Assembly: GCF_001921205.1 (NCBI RefSeq)
Contig: NZ_MSIE01000046.1
Coordinates: 1 to 64,000 of the forward strand
Direction of reading: 5' to 3'
Origin: Actinophytocola xanthii
Lineage (GTDB): Bacteria; Actinomycetota; Actinomycetes; Mycobacteriales; Pseudonocardiaceae
Length of the DNA: 64,000 nucleotides
Made by a program: the position numbers and the translations under genes. This document shows, piece after piece, positions 44,885 through 53,868 of the stretch (its first letter is position 1; every line of letters begins with the position of its first letter). Below the pieces are notes generated by a model. That model searched no databases, was not told the origin of the DNA, and was given only the letters and a program-made list of their open reading frames with translations.

Positions 44885-45907
44885 ATGAGGAGAACCGTGC
44901 CCAGGTCGCTGATGGGATGGTGGGGAGGTGGCACCGCGGTCGTGGCCGTGTTGGGCCTCCTGTGTTCGCTGCTCGTCCTCGTGCCGTCGGCCCAGGCGGT
45001 GCCCACCGGGCTGCGGGTGAGCGGCACCCGGATCGTCGAGGCCAACGGGTCCGCGTTCGTGATGCGCGGCGTGAGCCACCCCCACGTCTGGTACACCAAC
45101 CAGACCTCGTCGTTCGCGAACATCAAGAGCCTGGGCGCGAACACCGTTCGGGTCGTGCTCGGCAGCGGGCAACGCTGGGGTCCGTCGACCGACCTCGCCA
45201 ACGTGGTGTCGCTGTGCAAGCAGAACCGGCTCATCTGTGTGCTGGAGGTGCACGACACCACCGGCTACGGCGAGGAAGGCGCGGCCGCGACGCTCGACCA
45301 GGCCGTCACGTACTGGATCAGCCAGAAGAGCGCGCTGGTCGGACAGGAGAGCTACGTCGTCATCAACATCGGCAACGAGCCGTTCGGCAACAACCAGCAG
45401 GTGAGCGCGACCTGGGCGACGGCGACGTCGAACGCGATCAACCGCCTGCGCAGCAACGGCTTCAACCACCTGCTCATGGCCGACGCGCCGATGTGGGGCC
45501 AGGACTGGCAGGGCATCATGCGAGACAACGCCAGGACGGTGTTCAACGCCGACCCGGACCGGAACACGGTGTTCTCCATCCACATGTACGGCGTGTACGA
45601 CACCGCCGCGGAGATCAACGCCTACTTCGACGCGTTCCGCACCGCCAACCTGCCACTGGTGGTCGGCGAGTTCGGGCACAACCACTCCGACGGCAACCCG
45701 GACGAGGACACGATCATGGCGCAGGCCCAGGCCAGAGGTCTCGGGTACATCGGCTGGTCGTGGAGCGGCAACGGCGGCGGCGTGGAGTACCTGGACATGG
45801 TCACCAACTTCGACCCGGCGCAGCTGACCTCGTGGGGCCAGCGAATCTTCAACGGTCCCAACGGAATCCGGCAGACCGCCCGAGAGGCGACGATCTACGG
45901 TCGCTGA
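44885..45907 (+). CDS. secreted GH5 mannanase-like glycosidase
   Basis: A 340-residue secreted enzyme. The signal peptide ends near AQAVPTG and the mature protein starts TGLRVSGTRIVEANGSAFVMRG, typical of GH5 subfamily 8 beta-mannanases. The acid/base is Glu165 in NIGNEPFGNN and the nucleophile is Glu262 in VGEFGHN, with a final WSWSGNGGG stretch. It should cleave mannan or a related beta-1,4-glycan. There is no lectin domain. AAAGGAG precedes the chosen ATG at 44885; a GTG nine bases earlier is too close to the ribosome site. An intrinsic terminator follows. Confidence 0.92.
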   Translation: MRRTVPRSLMGWWGGGTAVVAVLGLLCSLLVLVPSAQAVPTGLRVSGTRIVEANGSAFVMRGVSHPHVWYTNQTSSFANIKSLGANTVRVVLGSGQRWGPSTDLANVVSLCKQNRLICVLEVHDTTGYGEEGAAATLDQAVTYWISQKSALVGQESYVVINIGNEPFGNNQQVSATWATATSNAINRLRSNGFNHLLMADAPMWGQDWQGIMRDNARTVFNADPDRNTVFSIHMYGVYDTAAEINAYFDAFRTANLPLVVGEFGHNHSDGNPDEDTIMAQAQARGLGYIGWSWSGNGGGVEYLDMVTNFDPAQLTSWGQRIFNGPNGIRQTAREATIYGR

Positions 45908-45927
45908 CCGGGCGGCGGCCTGAGTTG

Positions 45928-45969
45928 GTGAGGACCTCCGTGGCGGGTGCCGGCCATGGGGGTCCTCAC
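45928..45969 (+). terminator. intrinsic terminator after the GH5 gene
   Basis: The arms GTGAGGACC (45928-45936) and GGTCCTCAC (45961-45969) pair perfectly, and the 3' arm runs into TTTTCT. It lies 20 bases after the stop and between convergent genes. Confidence 0.8.
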
Positions 45970-46010
45970 TTTTCTGTCTTCGGCCGCCGCAATGTGATCG
46001 TTCCGGTGCC

Positions 46011-46406
46011 TCACGCGGTGGCCGTCACGGCGTTGCCCGACGCAACCCGGTCCGCCGTGCTCACCCGGGCCACCAGCTCCCGCAGGGCTGCCCGCTGGTC
46101 GAGGATCTCGTCGGCCCTGCGGTCGAGGTCGAGCAGTTCGGCGCGCAGTGCCGGCGCCATGCACGGTTCGACGTCCTCGTCGCTTCCGCACACGCAGGCG
46201 AGGACATCCCGAATGACCCGCACCGGCAGACCGGCCGCGAGCAGCCGCCTGATCCTGGCGACCTCCGCGACCGCACTCTCGGGGTACACGCGGTACCCGT
46301 TACCCGCCCGTTCGGGGGTGATCAGCCCCTGTTCCTCGTAGTACCGCAGCAGCCGGGTGCTGATGCCGGCCGAGCGCGCGAGATCACCGATACGCATTGT
46401 CGACAT
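46011..46406 (-). CDS. MerR-family regulator (SoxR-type Cys cluster)
   Basis: A 131-residue MerR regulator. The N-terminal winged helix reads MRIGDLARSAGISTRLLRYYEEQGL and YRVYPESAVAEVARIRRLL. A dimerisation helix follows and contains ACVCGSDEDVEPCMAP, three cysteines in a spacing like redox or metal-sensing MerR proteins. A start at 46406 (MSTMRIGD) or 46397 is possible. The adjacent divergent gene encodes an aldo-keto reductase, and a 17-bp inverted repeat lies between them, so regulation of that gene is likely. Confidence 0.88.
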   Translation of the reverse strand: MSTMRIGDLARSAGISTRLLRYYEEQGLITPERAGNGYRVYPESAVAEVARIRRLLAAGLPVRVIRDVLACVCGSDEDVEPCMAPALRAELLDLDRRADEILDQRAALRELVARVSTADRVASGNAVTATA

Positions 46407-46454
46407 GCCCTGCCCAACGCACGACCGCGGCGGCGTCTTCCCGCACGAGTTGAC

Positions 46455-46471
46455 CTTCACACGGTGTGAAG
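46455..46471. promoter_or_regulatory. MerR-type operator
   Basis: CTTCACACGGTGTGAAG is a perfect 17-bp inverted repeat around one base. It starts directly after TTGAC (46450-46454), the -35 position, the classical site for a MerR protein to act by unwinding the promoter spacer. It lies between the divergent MerR and aldo-keto reductase genes. Confidence 0.75.
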
Positions 46472-46487
46472 TCGGAGGGTGAACGGC

Positions 46488-47360
46488 ATGAACATCACCT
46501 ACTCCATCGGTGACTTGACCATCACCCGGCTTGGCCTGGGCACCATGCGGATGGCTGACCGGCCCGACCAGCGCACGGGCCCCACCGCCCCGATCTGGGC
46601 GCCACCGACCGACCGGACCGAGCTCGTCACCTTCCTGCGCGCGGCGGTCGACAGTGGCGTCGACCACGTCGACACCGCCGATGCCTACGCCCTCGGCGCC
46701 GGTGAGGAGCTGCTCGCGGAGGCACTGGCCCCGGTGCGGGACCGGATCACCGTGGCCACCAAGGTCGGCACCTCGCGCCCGTCTCCGACCGAGTGGGTTC
46801 CCCACGGCAGGCCGGAGTACCTGCGGCAGCAGATCGAGCTCAGCCTGCGGCGGCTGCGCACCGACCGGCTGGACCTGGTGTACCTGCACCGCATCGACGA
46901 GGCGGTGCCGCTGGCCGACCAGCTCGGCGCGCTCAAGCAGGCCCACGAGGAGGGGAAGGTGCGGGCGCTCGGCGTCTCCCAGGTCACCGCCGACACCCTG
47001 CGCGAGGTGACCGCGCATGTCGCGATCCAGGCGGTGCAGAACAGCTACAGCCTCGGCGACCGGACCTTCGACGACGTCGTGGACCTCACCGCCGAGCTGG
47101 GCGCCGCGTTCGTCGCCTTCTTCCCGCTCGCCATGGGGACGGTTGCCGCGGACGACCCCACCGTGGCCAGGATCGCCGCCCGGCACGGGGCGACCCGAAC
47201 GCAGGTCGCGCTCGCCTGGCTGCTGAGTCGCGGTGACCACGTCGTGCCGATCCCCGGCACCACCTCCCTCGCCCACCTCCGGGACAACCTCGGAGCACTG
47301 CGGCTGGAGCTCACCGACACGGACCTGACGGACCTCACCGAGCTCTCCAGCCCCGCGTGA
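46488..47360 (+). CDS. aldo/keto reductase
   Basis: A 290-residue (beta/alpha)8 NADPH-dependent reductase. The catalytic tetrad can be read: Asp and Tyr in DTADAYALGAG, Lys in TVATKVGTS and His in DLVYLHRID. The cofactor loop contains PIPGTT near the C-terminus. It probably reduces an aldehyde or ketone. The ATG at 46488 is chosen because GGAGGG lies directly before the alternative GTG at 46479. It is probably controlled by the divergent MerR protein. It converges with the PaaK-like gene with about 33 bp between. Confidence 0.93.
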   Translation: MNITYSIGDLTITRLGLGTMRMADRPDQRTGPTAPIWAPPTDRTELVTFLRAAVDSGVDHVDTADAYALGAGEELLAEALAPVRDRITVATKVGTSRPSPTEWVPHGRPEYLRQQIELSLRRLRTDRLDLVYLHRIDEAVPLADQLGALKQAHEEGKVRALGVSQVTADTLREVTAHVAIQAVQNSYSLGDRTFDDVVDLTAELGAAFVAFFPLAMGTVAADDPTVARIAARHGATRTQVALAWLLSRGDHVVPIPGTTSLAHLRDNLGALRLELTDTDLTDLTELSSPA

Positions 47361-47393
47361 CCGGCGCACCCGGCGACGACTACCCACCGTCGG

Positions 47394-48779
47394 TTACGTG
47401 GCCAGTTCGGAGTACACCGGGCGGAACTTCCCGCCGGTGGACCTGCGCGGTGGTTCGCTTTCCCTGACCACGTCGATGTCGTGGATCCCGTGTTCGGTGA
47501 GCAGGTCGCCGATCGCCGAGTGCACGGCTGTCCAGACCTGGTCGGCGTCGCGGTCGCCGGTCAGTTCCAGGCGTACCCGTAGCCGGGCGGGTTGGTCCTG
47601 CACGATCTGGAACCGGGACACGCCCGGGGTGTGGTCTACCAGGGTGCCCAGCGACAGCGGGGGCAGCCGTACCTCCCGGCCGTCCTCGGCGGTGAACACC
47701 AGCACGTCCGCAGTCCGCCCCTGTATCTGGATCGCGGGCAGCGGATTGCCGCACGGACAGGGATCGGGCCGGACCAGGACGCTGTCGCCGAGGTCGTAGC
47801 GGATGATCGGCTGGACGAGGTTGGCCAGGTTGGTGAGCAGCACGGTGTGGGACAGCTCCCCCGGTGGCACCGGCCGGAACCGCGCGTCGACCGGTTCCAG
47901 GATCACCCAGTCGGCGTTCACGTGCAGCCAGTTCTCCTGGCAGCCGTGCGCGATGCCCATGAACTCCGAGCACGCGTACTGGTTGCGGACCTTGGCCCCG
48001 AACGCCTCCGCGATCCTCGGGTACTCCTCGGGGGGCAGACCTTCGGCCGAGGTGATCACCAACACCGGGTTGATGGTCAGCCGCCCGGCCTCGCGTTCCC
48101 GGGCGGCCAGAGCGATCGCGCTGGCGTAGCCGTTGAGGATGCCGGGCCGGAACTCGTTCAGCTCGGCCACGATCTGGTCCAGCGGGTGGTGTACCGAGAT
48201 GATCCGGATCTTGCGGCGCCGGCTCGTGCGCTCCGATATCAGTCGCCGTGCGGTGACGAAGCCAGCGAAGTGGCCCTCGGTGGCCCACAGCGCGGCGGTA
48301 CGGCCGCCGGTCTTGACCATGCCCCAGTAGTCGCGCCAGCCACGCAGGAACTGGCCGGTGGCCCGGCCGACCGTGATCGCGGACAGCACGGTGAACATCC
48401 GGTCGTCCTGGACGAAGACGCCGCGTGTGCCGCTGGTGCCCGAGGTGGTCACGACCAGGTAGGTCCCCCGGAACGGCTTGCCGACGTTCTCGTCGTCCTC
48501 GATGAACTCCCGGACCTCGTCCAGGGTGATCGCCCGGTCGGTCGCCCAGTCGTCGAACCGGTCCATCAGCTCGGTCTTGGTGGTGACCGGCAACGTGGTC
48601 ACGTCGGTCACCCGCTCCGGCAAGCCCTGGTAGCGCTCGCGGTAGTACGGCGATTCGGCCCTGGCGTGGGCGACGAGCTCGGCCAGCCTGCTCTGCTGGC
48701 GAGCGAGGACCGCTTCGGTGCCGCCACGCCGAACTCGTCCCAGGTCACGCAGGATCGACCACAGGCTGTCCCCCATCAC
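47394..48779 (-). CDS. phenylacetate-CoA ligase-like (PaaK) adenylate-forming enzyme
   Basis: A 461-residue ANL-superfamily enzyme. The P-loop is TTSGTSGTRGVFV (about 105-117). CxC-type motifs are in DPCPCGNP, and the C-terminal catalytic Lys lies in the GGKFRPV segment. PaaK-type ligases activate phenylacetate or related carboxylates to CoA thioesters, and this divergent member may use another acid. It overlaps the upstream regulator gene by four bases (ATGA), so it is translated with it and probably controlled by it. Confidence 0.88.
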   Translation of the reverse strand: MMGDSLWSILRDLGRVRRGGTEAVLARQQSRLAELVAHARAESPYYRERYQGLPERVTDVTTLPVTTKTELMDRFDDWATDRAITLDEVREFIEDDENVGKPFRGTYLVVTTSGTSGTRGVFVQDDRMFTVLSAITVGRATGQFLRGWRDYWGMVKTGGRTAALWATEGHFAGFVTARRLISERTSRRRKIRIISVHHPLDQIVAELNEFRPGILNGYASAIALAAREREAGRLTINPVLVITSAEGLPPEEYPRIAEAFGAKVRNQYACSEFMGIAHGCQENWLHVNADWVILEPVDARFRPVPPGELSHTVLLTNLANLVQPIIRYDLGDSVLVRPDPCPCGNPLPAIQIQGRTADVLVFTAEDGREVRLPPLSLGTLVDHTPGVSRFQIVQDQPARLRVRLELTGDRDADQVWTAVHSAIGDLLTEHGIHDIDVVRESEPPRRSTGGKFRPVYSELAT

Positions 48780-49309
48780 TGCTCCTCGCGGTTGGGTTCA
48801 CCGATGTCGACCCGGTCAGCCGGGACACCGTGCGTCCTGTCGTCCCAGCGCCGCCACAGAGGTCCGACCTCCGCGTCGAGCCAGCTGAACAACTCGTGGG
48901 CCGCGCGGATCCGGGCCGCCCGTGGCTCGTTCGACTCGAACAGGGCGAGCCCCTGCTCGGTGACGTCCAGGAACGAGGCCAGGCTGGCCATGCGCCGCCG
49001 GGTGACCTCGGCCCACGCGTCGTCGGCGATGCGGTAGTAGCCGGTCCGTTCCCCGAGCCGGGTCTGGGACTCGACGAAACCGCTCGCGGTGAGCACCCGC
49101 AGGGTGGTGGCGAGCGACGCACGGCTCGCCCCGACGGCCTGCGCCAGCTCGGCCGCGGACTGCTCTGGCGGGTCGCACACCATCAGCCAGCCCAGGACCC
49201 GCCCGGAGATCGGCGGCAACCCGTTGTGCCGGGCGAAGTAGGTGGCGACCCGCTCCACCCAGGCCAGCACCTCCGCCTGGTCGGGATCCGCGCTCCGGCC
49301 GGTCATCAC
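48776..49309 (-). CDS. MarR/GbsR-like winged-helix regulator
   Basis: A 177-residue regulator with a winged helix (about 30-105): ISGRVLGWLMVCDP, SAAELAQAVGASRASLATTLRVLTASGFV, then the wing and a C-terminal dimer helix. The GTG start is preceded by AAAGGAA. The operator at 49315-49351 overlaps that ribosome site, so the protein likely represses its own gene and the PaaK-like ligase gene. The natural ligand is probably an aromatic or fatty acid, by analogy only. Confidence 0.87.
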   Translation of the reverse strand: MMTGRSADPDQAEVLAWVERVATYFARHNGLPPISGRVLGWLMVCDPPEQSAAELAQAVGASRASLATTLRVLTASGFVESQTRLGERTGYYRIADDAWAEVTRRRMASLASFLDVTEQGLALFESNEPRAARIRAAHELFSWLDAEVGPLWRRWDDRTHGVPADRVDIGEPNREEQ

Positions 49310-49314
49310 ATTCC

Positions 49315-49351
49315 TTTCAGTGTTGACTAGTCATTCTAGTCAACACTGAAA
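49315..49351. promoter_or_regulatory. perfect 16-bp inverted repeat operator
   Basis: The arms TTTCAGTGTTGACTAG (49315-49330) and its exact reverse complement (49336-49351) enclose five bases. The repeat begins six bases upstream of the GTG of the MarR-like gene and overlaps its Shine-Dalgarno region. Confidence 0.88.
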
Positions 49352-49407
49352 CGCGGGCGCACCCAGGAGTTCCACCAGGGCTGTTCGTGAGCGGCGTCAG
49401 CGGTGTC

Positions 49408-49677
49408 TCACGTTCGGTGGAGCGCGGTCAGCGTCGTGAGGGTGGCGAGCAGGCCGGGAAACCGTCGCTCGAACTCCTCGCGCCGCAGCCGGACGAAGAT
49501 GCCGTTGCCGGCGTCGCGCTGGATGATCAGGCCGGCCTCGCGCAGCGTCCGCCTGTTCGACGCGGTCTGCGTCACCAACTCCACCATGCTCAGCAGTGTC
49601 GAGTCGGCGGCGAACCGTGATCCGGTGGCGAGACGGGCGTGACTTCGGAACGTGACCCATTGTTCACGGCCAGACAC
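49408..49677 (-). CDS. ArsR-like winged-helix fragment (doubtful)
   Basis: A short frame whose C-terminal half (about 35-85, ELVTQTASNRRTLREAGLI followed by a wing and LRREEFERRFPGLL) resembles the recognition helix and wing of ArsR-type regulators. The expected first helices before it are not recognisable, so it may be a decayed gene or a short regulator. The GTG at 49677 is arbitrary, and an ATG at 49587 gives a 59-residue version. It lies in opposite orientation to the GH67 gene. Confidence 0.35.
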   Translation of the reverse strand: MSGREQWVTFRSHARLATGSRFAADSTLLSMVELVTQTASNRRTLREAGLIIQRDAGNGIFVRLRREEFERRFPGLLATLTTLTALHRT

Positions 49678-49699
49678 CCGTCTAACATTCGAATACACC

Positions 49700-49715
49700 G
49701 TAGAAGCGCTTCGAC
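49700..49715. promoter_or_regulatory. LacI-like operator near the GH67 start
   Basis: GTAGAAGCGCTTCGAC is a 16-bp near-palindrome (7 of 8 pairs) with a perfect core GAAGCGCTTC. It lies just upstream of the ribosome site of the GH67 gene. This is the LacI-family operator shape. Confidence 0.6.
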
Positions 49716-49736
49716 ATGGGCCTGGAGGAGGAATCC

Positions 49737-52700
49737 GTGGTGGGCGCAGGTGCAGACTCCAGGCGGCGGTGCGGGATTCCGGTGTTGTTCGTGGCCTTCC
49801 TGGTGCTCCTCGGGTTGCTGCCGGCGATGTCGGCCGTCGCGGCGTCGGAGGACCACTCCGGTGACGGCTACGACGGCTCGAGCATGTGGATGCGGTACCC
49901 ACGGGTCGACGATCGGAGACTGCTCCGTCAGTACCGGGAGGCGATCAGCACCGTCGTCGTGGAGAACGCCGGTCGAAACAAGGTGCATCGGCACACGCCG
50001 AATCTGAGCATGGCGCCGGGATCGACCGAGCGGCTGGTGGAGACCACCCTGGAGGCCGCCCGGAACGAGCTGACCAGGGGTCTTGGCGGGCTACTTGGCC
50101 GCGACGTCCCGGTGTGGCCCGGCCGGGGCGGTCGGGTTCCCGACGGTGCCGTGGTCGTGGGGACCCGGGACAGCTCGACGATCGTGCGACGGTACGTCTC
50201 CGCGCGTGAGTTGGCGTCGGTCGGCGCCGAGGGTTACCTGATCCGTTCGATCTCACGGGGCAGGCACGACGTCACCGTCATCGCCGCCAACACCGACATC
50301 GGTGCCCTGTACGGGACATTCGCCTTCCTGCGGCACCTGCAGACACAGCGGCCCATCGCCAACCTGAACATCTCCGACTCTCCCAAGGTCGAGCACCGCC
50401 ACCTGAACTACTGGGAGACCGAGCGCCTCTACGCCGGCAACAACGAGTCCGGAGAGGGCGGGCTGAACGGCGAGACCGGCGCGATCTTCAACTTCGCCGC
50501 TACCGGCGCCAGCGCCCACCTGAACCTCCCGGTCATCCTCGACCGCTACATCGTGGCGGCGCGGGCGTTGGCGTCCGTGGGAATCACCGGCATCACCATC
50601 AACAACGTCAACGCCAACCCCGTCTACCTCACGTCCGCCTACATCCAGCAGGAAGCCGCGCTCGCCGACGCCTTGCGCCCCTACGGCATCACGTTGGCCG
50701 TGTCGGCCAACTACGCGGCGCCGCTGGACCAGCGGTTCGCGCCGGACACCCTGACGAGGGAGCAGTTGGACCCGACCAGCCCGGAGTTCCAGGGCTGGTG
50801 GAACCGGCGGGCCCGCGAGCTGCAGGCCGCCATACCGGACTTCATCGGTTTCACCGTGAAGGCCAACTCCGAAGGGCAACCGGGACCGCAGGACCACGGC
50901 AAGGACCACGGGGACGGCGCCAACGGCCTCGCGGCGGCGGTGGCGCCCCTCGGGATGAAGATCTTCTGGCGAACCTTCGTCTACAACCCGGATGTGGACA
51001 CGGACCGGTTGAAGAGGGCGTACCTGGAGTTCACGCCGATCGACGACGAACCCCAGCCGGACGGATCGAGGGGCCGGTTCGCGGACAACGTCTTCCTCCA
51101 GACGAAGAACGGTCCCCTGGACTTCCAGGCGAGGGAGCCGATCCACCCGATGTTCGGCCGCATGGAGAACACCAACCAGGCGATCGAGCTGCAGGTCACT
51201 CAGGAGTACACCGGCCAGGGCACGATGCTCACCTACCTGGGACCCATGTGGGAGGAGGTGCTGACGACCGACACGTATGCCACCGACCAGCAGGGACGGC
51301 TGCTGGACAAGCGTCTGGTGGGCAACATCGTCGACGGTTCCGCACAGGGCCACCGGGACACGGCCGTCGTCGGTGTGGCCAACCTGGGCAACGCCGACAA
51401 CCTGACCGGACACCATTTCTCCCAGGCCAACCTGTTCGCCTTCGGCCGCCTGGCCTGGGACTGGACGCTGGACGCCGAGGACATCGCGACGGACTGGGTC
51501 CGGATGACGTGGAGCAACCGCGACAACGTGGTCGAGACCATCGTCGCGATGATGATGGGCTCGTGGGAGGCCCTGGTGTCCTACCAGACTCCGCTGGGCA
51601 TCGGGCACCAGTTCGAGTTCAGCAGCCCGGCCGACCACTACGGCCCCGGGCCCTCGGTGTGGTTCGGCAACGACGACTGGAGCCCGGTCTACTACAACAA
51701 GGCGGACAGCGTCGGGCTGGGCTATGACCGCTCGCCCACCGGTAGCAACCTCACCGCGCAGTACTTCCCCACCCTGGCGGCGCGATACGGCGACATCGAC
51801 ACCGTTCCCGAGAACCTGATGATGTGGTTCCACCATGTGCCGTGGGACCACCGGATGCGCAGCGGCCGGATCTTCTGGGACGAGTTGGTCTACCGCTACC
51901 AGATGGGCGTGCAGTACGTGACCTGGATGCGGCACACGTGGGACTCCCTCGAACCGCACCTCGACGCCCGGCGCTTCGCCGAGGTCCGGGCGAAGCTCGC
52001 GAAGCACGAAGCCGACGCGGCCGACTGGCGGGACACCTGCGTGAACTACTGGCAGGAGTTCAGCGGCAGGCCCGTCCCGGTCGACGACGGTCCGCTGTCG
52101 ATCACGATCGACGTGGGCGGGCGCACGATCGGCGGGTTCGACCTGTCCGCCGCGTCCTACACCGTTCCCGTGGCCGCGGACGCTTCACCACGCATCACGC
52201 GTGTGTCCACGGCCGACCCCGGCGCCCGGTACAAGATCATCTCGCAGCCGACGAGTGTGCCGGGGCGGGCCGTCGTCCGGGTCACCAAGAACGACTTCTT
52301 CGGTCCGCTGGTGAAGGACTACGTCTTCACCATGGTGCGCGACACGACGCTCGAGAACCTGACGGTGAACGGCTCGGCCCTGGCGTCGTTCCGGCCGGAC
52401 GTCCTCGCGTACAACGCGGTGCTGCCGGCCGATGCGGGTTCGGTCCCGACGGTGGCGGCGGTCGCGAGCGATCCCGCCGCCACGGTCGCCGTGGAGCAGG
52501 CGAGCACACCCACCGGACAGGCGACGGTGACCGTCACGAACGGTGCGGCGTCCACTGTGTACATCGTCCGGTTCGACACGGCGATCACCGGAAGCGACGA
52601 GTTCGCCTCGTCCGAGTTGGGAGCCCAGTGGCACTGGGTGCGCGAGGACGCCAGTAGGTGGCGTCTCGGGGACGGCGCGCTGACCGTCACGTCCCAGAGC

Positions 52701-53207
52701 GGCGACCTGCAGGGCAGCGTGAACACGGCACGGAACATCGCACTGCAGGACGTGAACGGGGACTGGACGGCGGAATCGCGGGTCGTCTTCTCCAGGCCGC
52801 TCGCCGCGGACAACGAGCAGGGTGGCGTGGTCGCCTACGCCGACGACGACAACTACGTGAAGCTCGCCTGGGAGATGGGTGACGCGACGGCGCCGGTCAA
52901 CAAGCTCCGCGTGGTGCTGCTCCGCGAGGAGAACGGCGTGGCGACCGCGACGCAGGTCACCGGGGCGGGGGCACAGCGCCTCGTCGACGAGGGCGCCCTG
53001 TGGCTCAGGCTCACGAAGTCGGGGAACAGCTACAAGGCTTACTACTCGAGTGACGGAACCGTCTACAAGTACATGGGCACGACGACGCTGACCGCCGAAC
53101 CGACGGGCGCGGGGATGCTGGCGTTCAATCGAGGCGCAACCTCGACCGACCTCGACGTCGCCTTCGACTACTTCCGAATCGAAAGCCGAGGCGAGCACGT
53201 CGGATAG
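49737..53207 (+). CDS. secreted GH67-type alpha-glucuronidase with extra modules
   Basis: A secreted enzyme of about 1156 residues. The GTG at 49737 is chosen because GGAGGAGG precedes it (the frame opens earlier, at ATG 49716). The GH67 domain (about 60-780) has VKANSEGQPGPQ (acid, about 373), NGPLDFQ (about 457) and ELQVTQEYTGQ (about 487), the carboxylates used to release 4-O-methylglucuronic acid from xylan. A cadherin-like beta-sandwich (about 865-950, LENLTVNGSALASF) and a C-terminal GH43-type concanavalin module (about 955-1156) follow. The family is usually about 700 residues and often lacks such additions. A LacI-like operator precedes it. Confidence 0.88.
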   Translation: MVGAGADSRRRCGIPVLFVAFLVLLGLLPAMSAVAASEDHSGDGYDGSSMWMRYPRVDDRRLLRQYREAISTVVVENAGRNKVHRHTPNLSMAPGSTERLVETTLEAARNELTRGLGGLLGRDVPVWPGRGGRVPDGAVVVGTRDSSTIVRRYVSARELASVGAEGYLIRSISRGRHDVTVIAANTDIGALYGTFAFLRHLQTQRPIANLNISDSPKVEHRHLNYWETERLYAGNNESGEGGLNGETGAIFNFAATGASAHLNLPVILDRYIVAARALASVGITGITINNVNANPVYLTSAYIQQEAALADALRPYGITLAVSANYAAPLDQRFAPDTLTREQLDPTSPEFQGWWNRRARELQAAIPDFIGFTVKANSEGQPGPQDHGKDHGDGANGLAAAVAPLGMKIFWRTFVYNPDVDTDRLKRAYLEFTPIDDEPQPDGSRGRFADNVFLQTKNGPLDFQAREPIHPMFGRMENTNQAIELQVTQEYTGQGTMLTYLGPMWEEVLTTDTYATDQQGRLLDKRLVGNIVDGSAQGHRDTAVVGVANLGNADNLTGHHFSQANLFAFGRLAWDWTLDAEDIATDWVRMTWSNRDNVVETIVAMMMGSWEALVSYQTPLGIGHQFEFSSPADHYGPGPSVWFGNDDWSPVYYNKADSVGLGYDRSPTGSNLTAQYFPTLAARYGDIDTVPENLMMWFHHVPWDHRMRSGRIFWDELVYRYQMGVQYVTWMRHTWDSLEPHLDARRFAEVRAKLAKHEADAADWRDTCVNYWQEFSGRPVPVDDGPLSITIDVGGRTIGGFDLSAASYTVPVAADASPRITRVSTADPGARYKIISQPTSVPGRAVVRVTKNDFFGPLVKDYVFTMVRDTTLENLTVNGSALASFRPDVLAYNAVLPADAGSVPTVAAVASDPAATVAVEQASTPTGQATVTVTNGAASTVYIVRFDTAITGSDEFASSELGAQWHWVREDASRWRLGDGALTVTSQSGDLQGSVNTARNIALQDVNGDWTAESRVVFSRPLAADNEQGGVVAYADDDNYVKLAWEMGDATAPVNKLRVVLLREENGVATATQVTGAGAQRLVDEGALWLRLTKSGNSYKAYYSSDGTVYKYMGTTTLTAEPTGAGMLAFNRGATSTDLDVAFDYFRIESRGEHVG

Positions 53208-53607
53208 CTCCGCAAGGGTCCGAGAAACTGTTGGTACTGAAGTGCATTCCGCCGCTGGACGAGGTGATCTCGTAGCCAAATACACATGGCTCAGCGTGAC
53301 GTCGCCGAACCATTCACGGACACGAATCCGGCTCATGACCGCCAAGACGTCGATCTTCCCGGAGTTGGTGTTTGAGTGCCGGGCGAAAAATTGCCGCTGG
53401 CCTGGCGTCCTCCACCGCCGCAGCTCCGGTCAGCGGCGACGGTAGCCTGCTCGCTGACGCGACCGGCACCGCCGTCCGAAGGCGGCGCATCGGGTGCCAG
53501 TTCCCGTCTAACTGCACGCAACATCAAACTGCTGTCGCGGCGCGTGACGGGGGGTTCCAGATGGGAGGCAACCAACCCAGCTACGCCGCACCCAAACCCC
53601 GACGCCG
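53208..53607. other. intergenic stretch beside a transposon remnant
   Basis: No supported gene. Short open frames here have irregular composition. The sequence looks like scarred DNA flanking the IS256 remnant. Confidence 0.4.
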
Positions 53608-53868
53608 GCGCAACGCCTGGGAAGAGTTCACCCCGTTCCTCGACTACGACATCGAGATCCCGCAAATGATCTGCTCTACCAACGCGATCGAATCCCTGAA
53701 CGCCCGCTACCGACGGGCGATCCGCGCACGGGGACACTTCCCGCCGGAGCGAGCAGCGATGAGTGTCTGTGTCTTGTGACCCGCAGCCTGGGCCCCCGGC
53801 ACAGGTCGCACCCGCTAGACGATGCGCTGGAAGGCCGTACTCAACGCCTTCCGCCCCCAGTCGCGCCT
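53608..53868 (+). pseudogene. IS256-family transposase remnant
   Basis: Encodes EFTPFLDYDIEIPQMICSTNAIESLNARYRRAIRARGHFP, the C-terminal catalytic region of Mutator-type (IS256) transposases. The frame is broken after ERAA, continues one frame over as ECLCLVTRSL, then hits a TAG where family members have Trp before TMRWKAVLNAF. At least two frameshifts and one nonsense change are present, and the 5' part is missing. It cannot be active. Confidence 0.85.
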
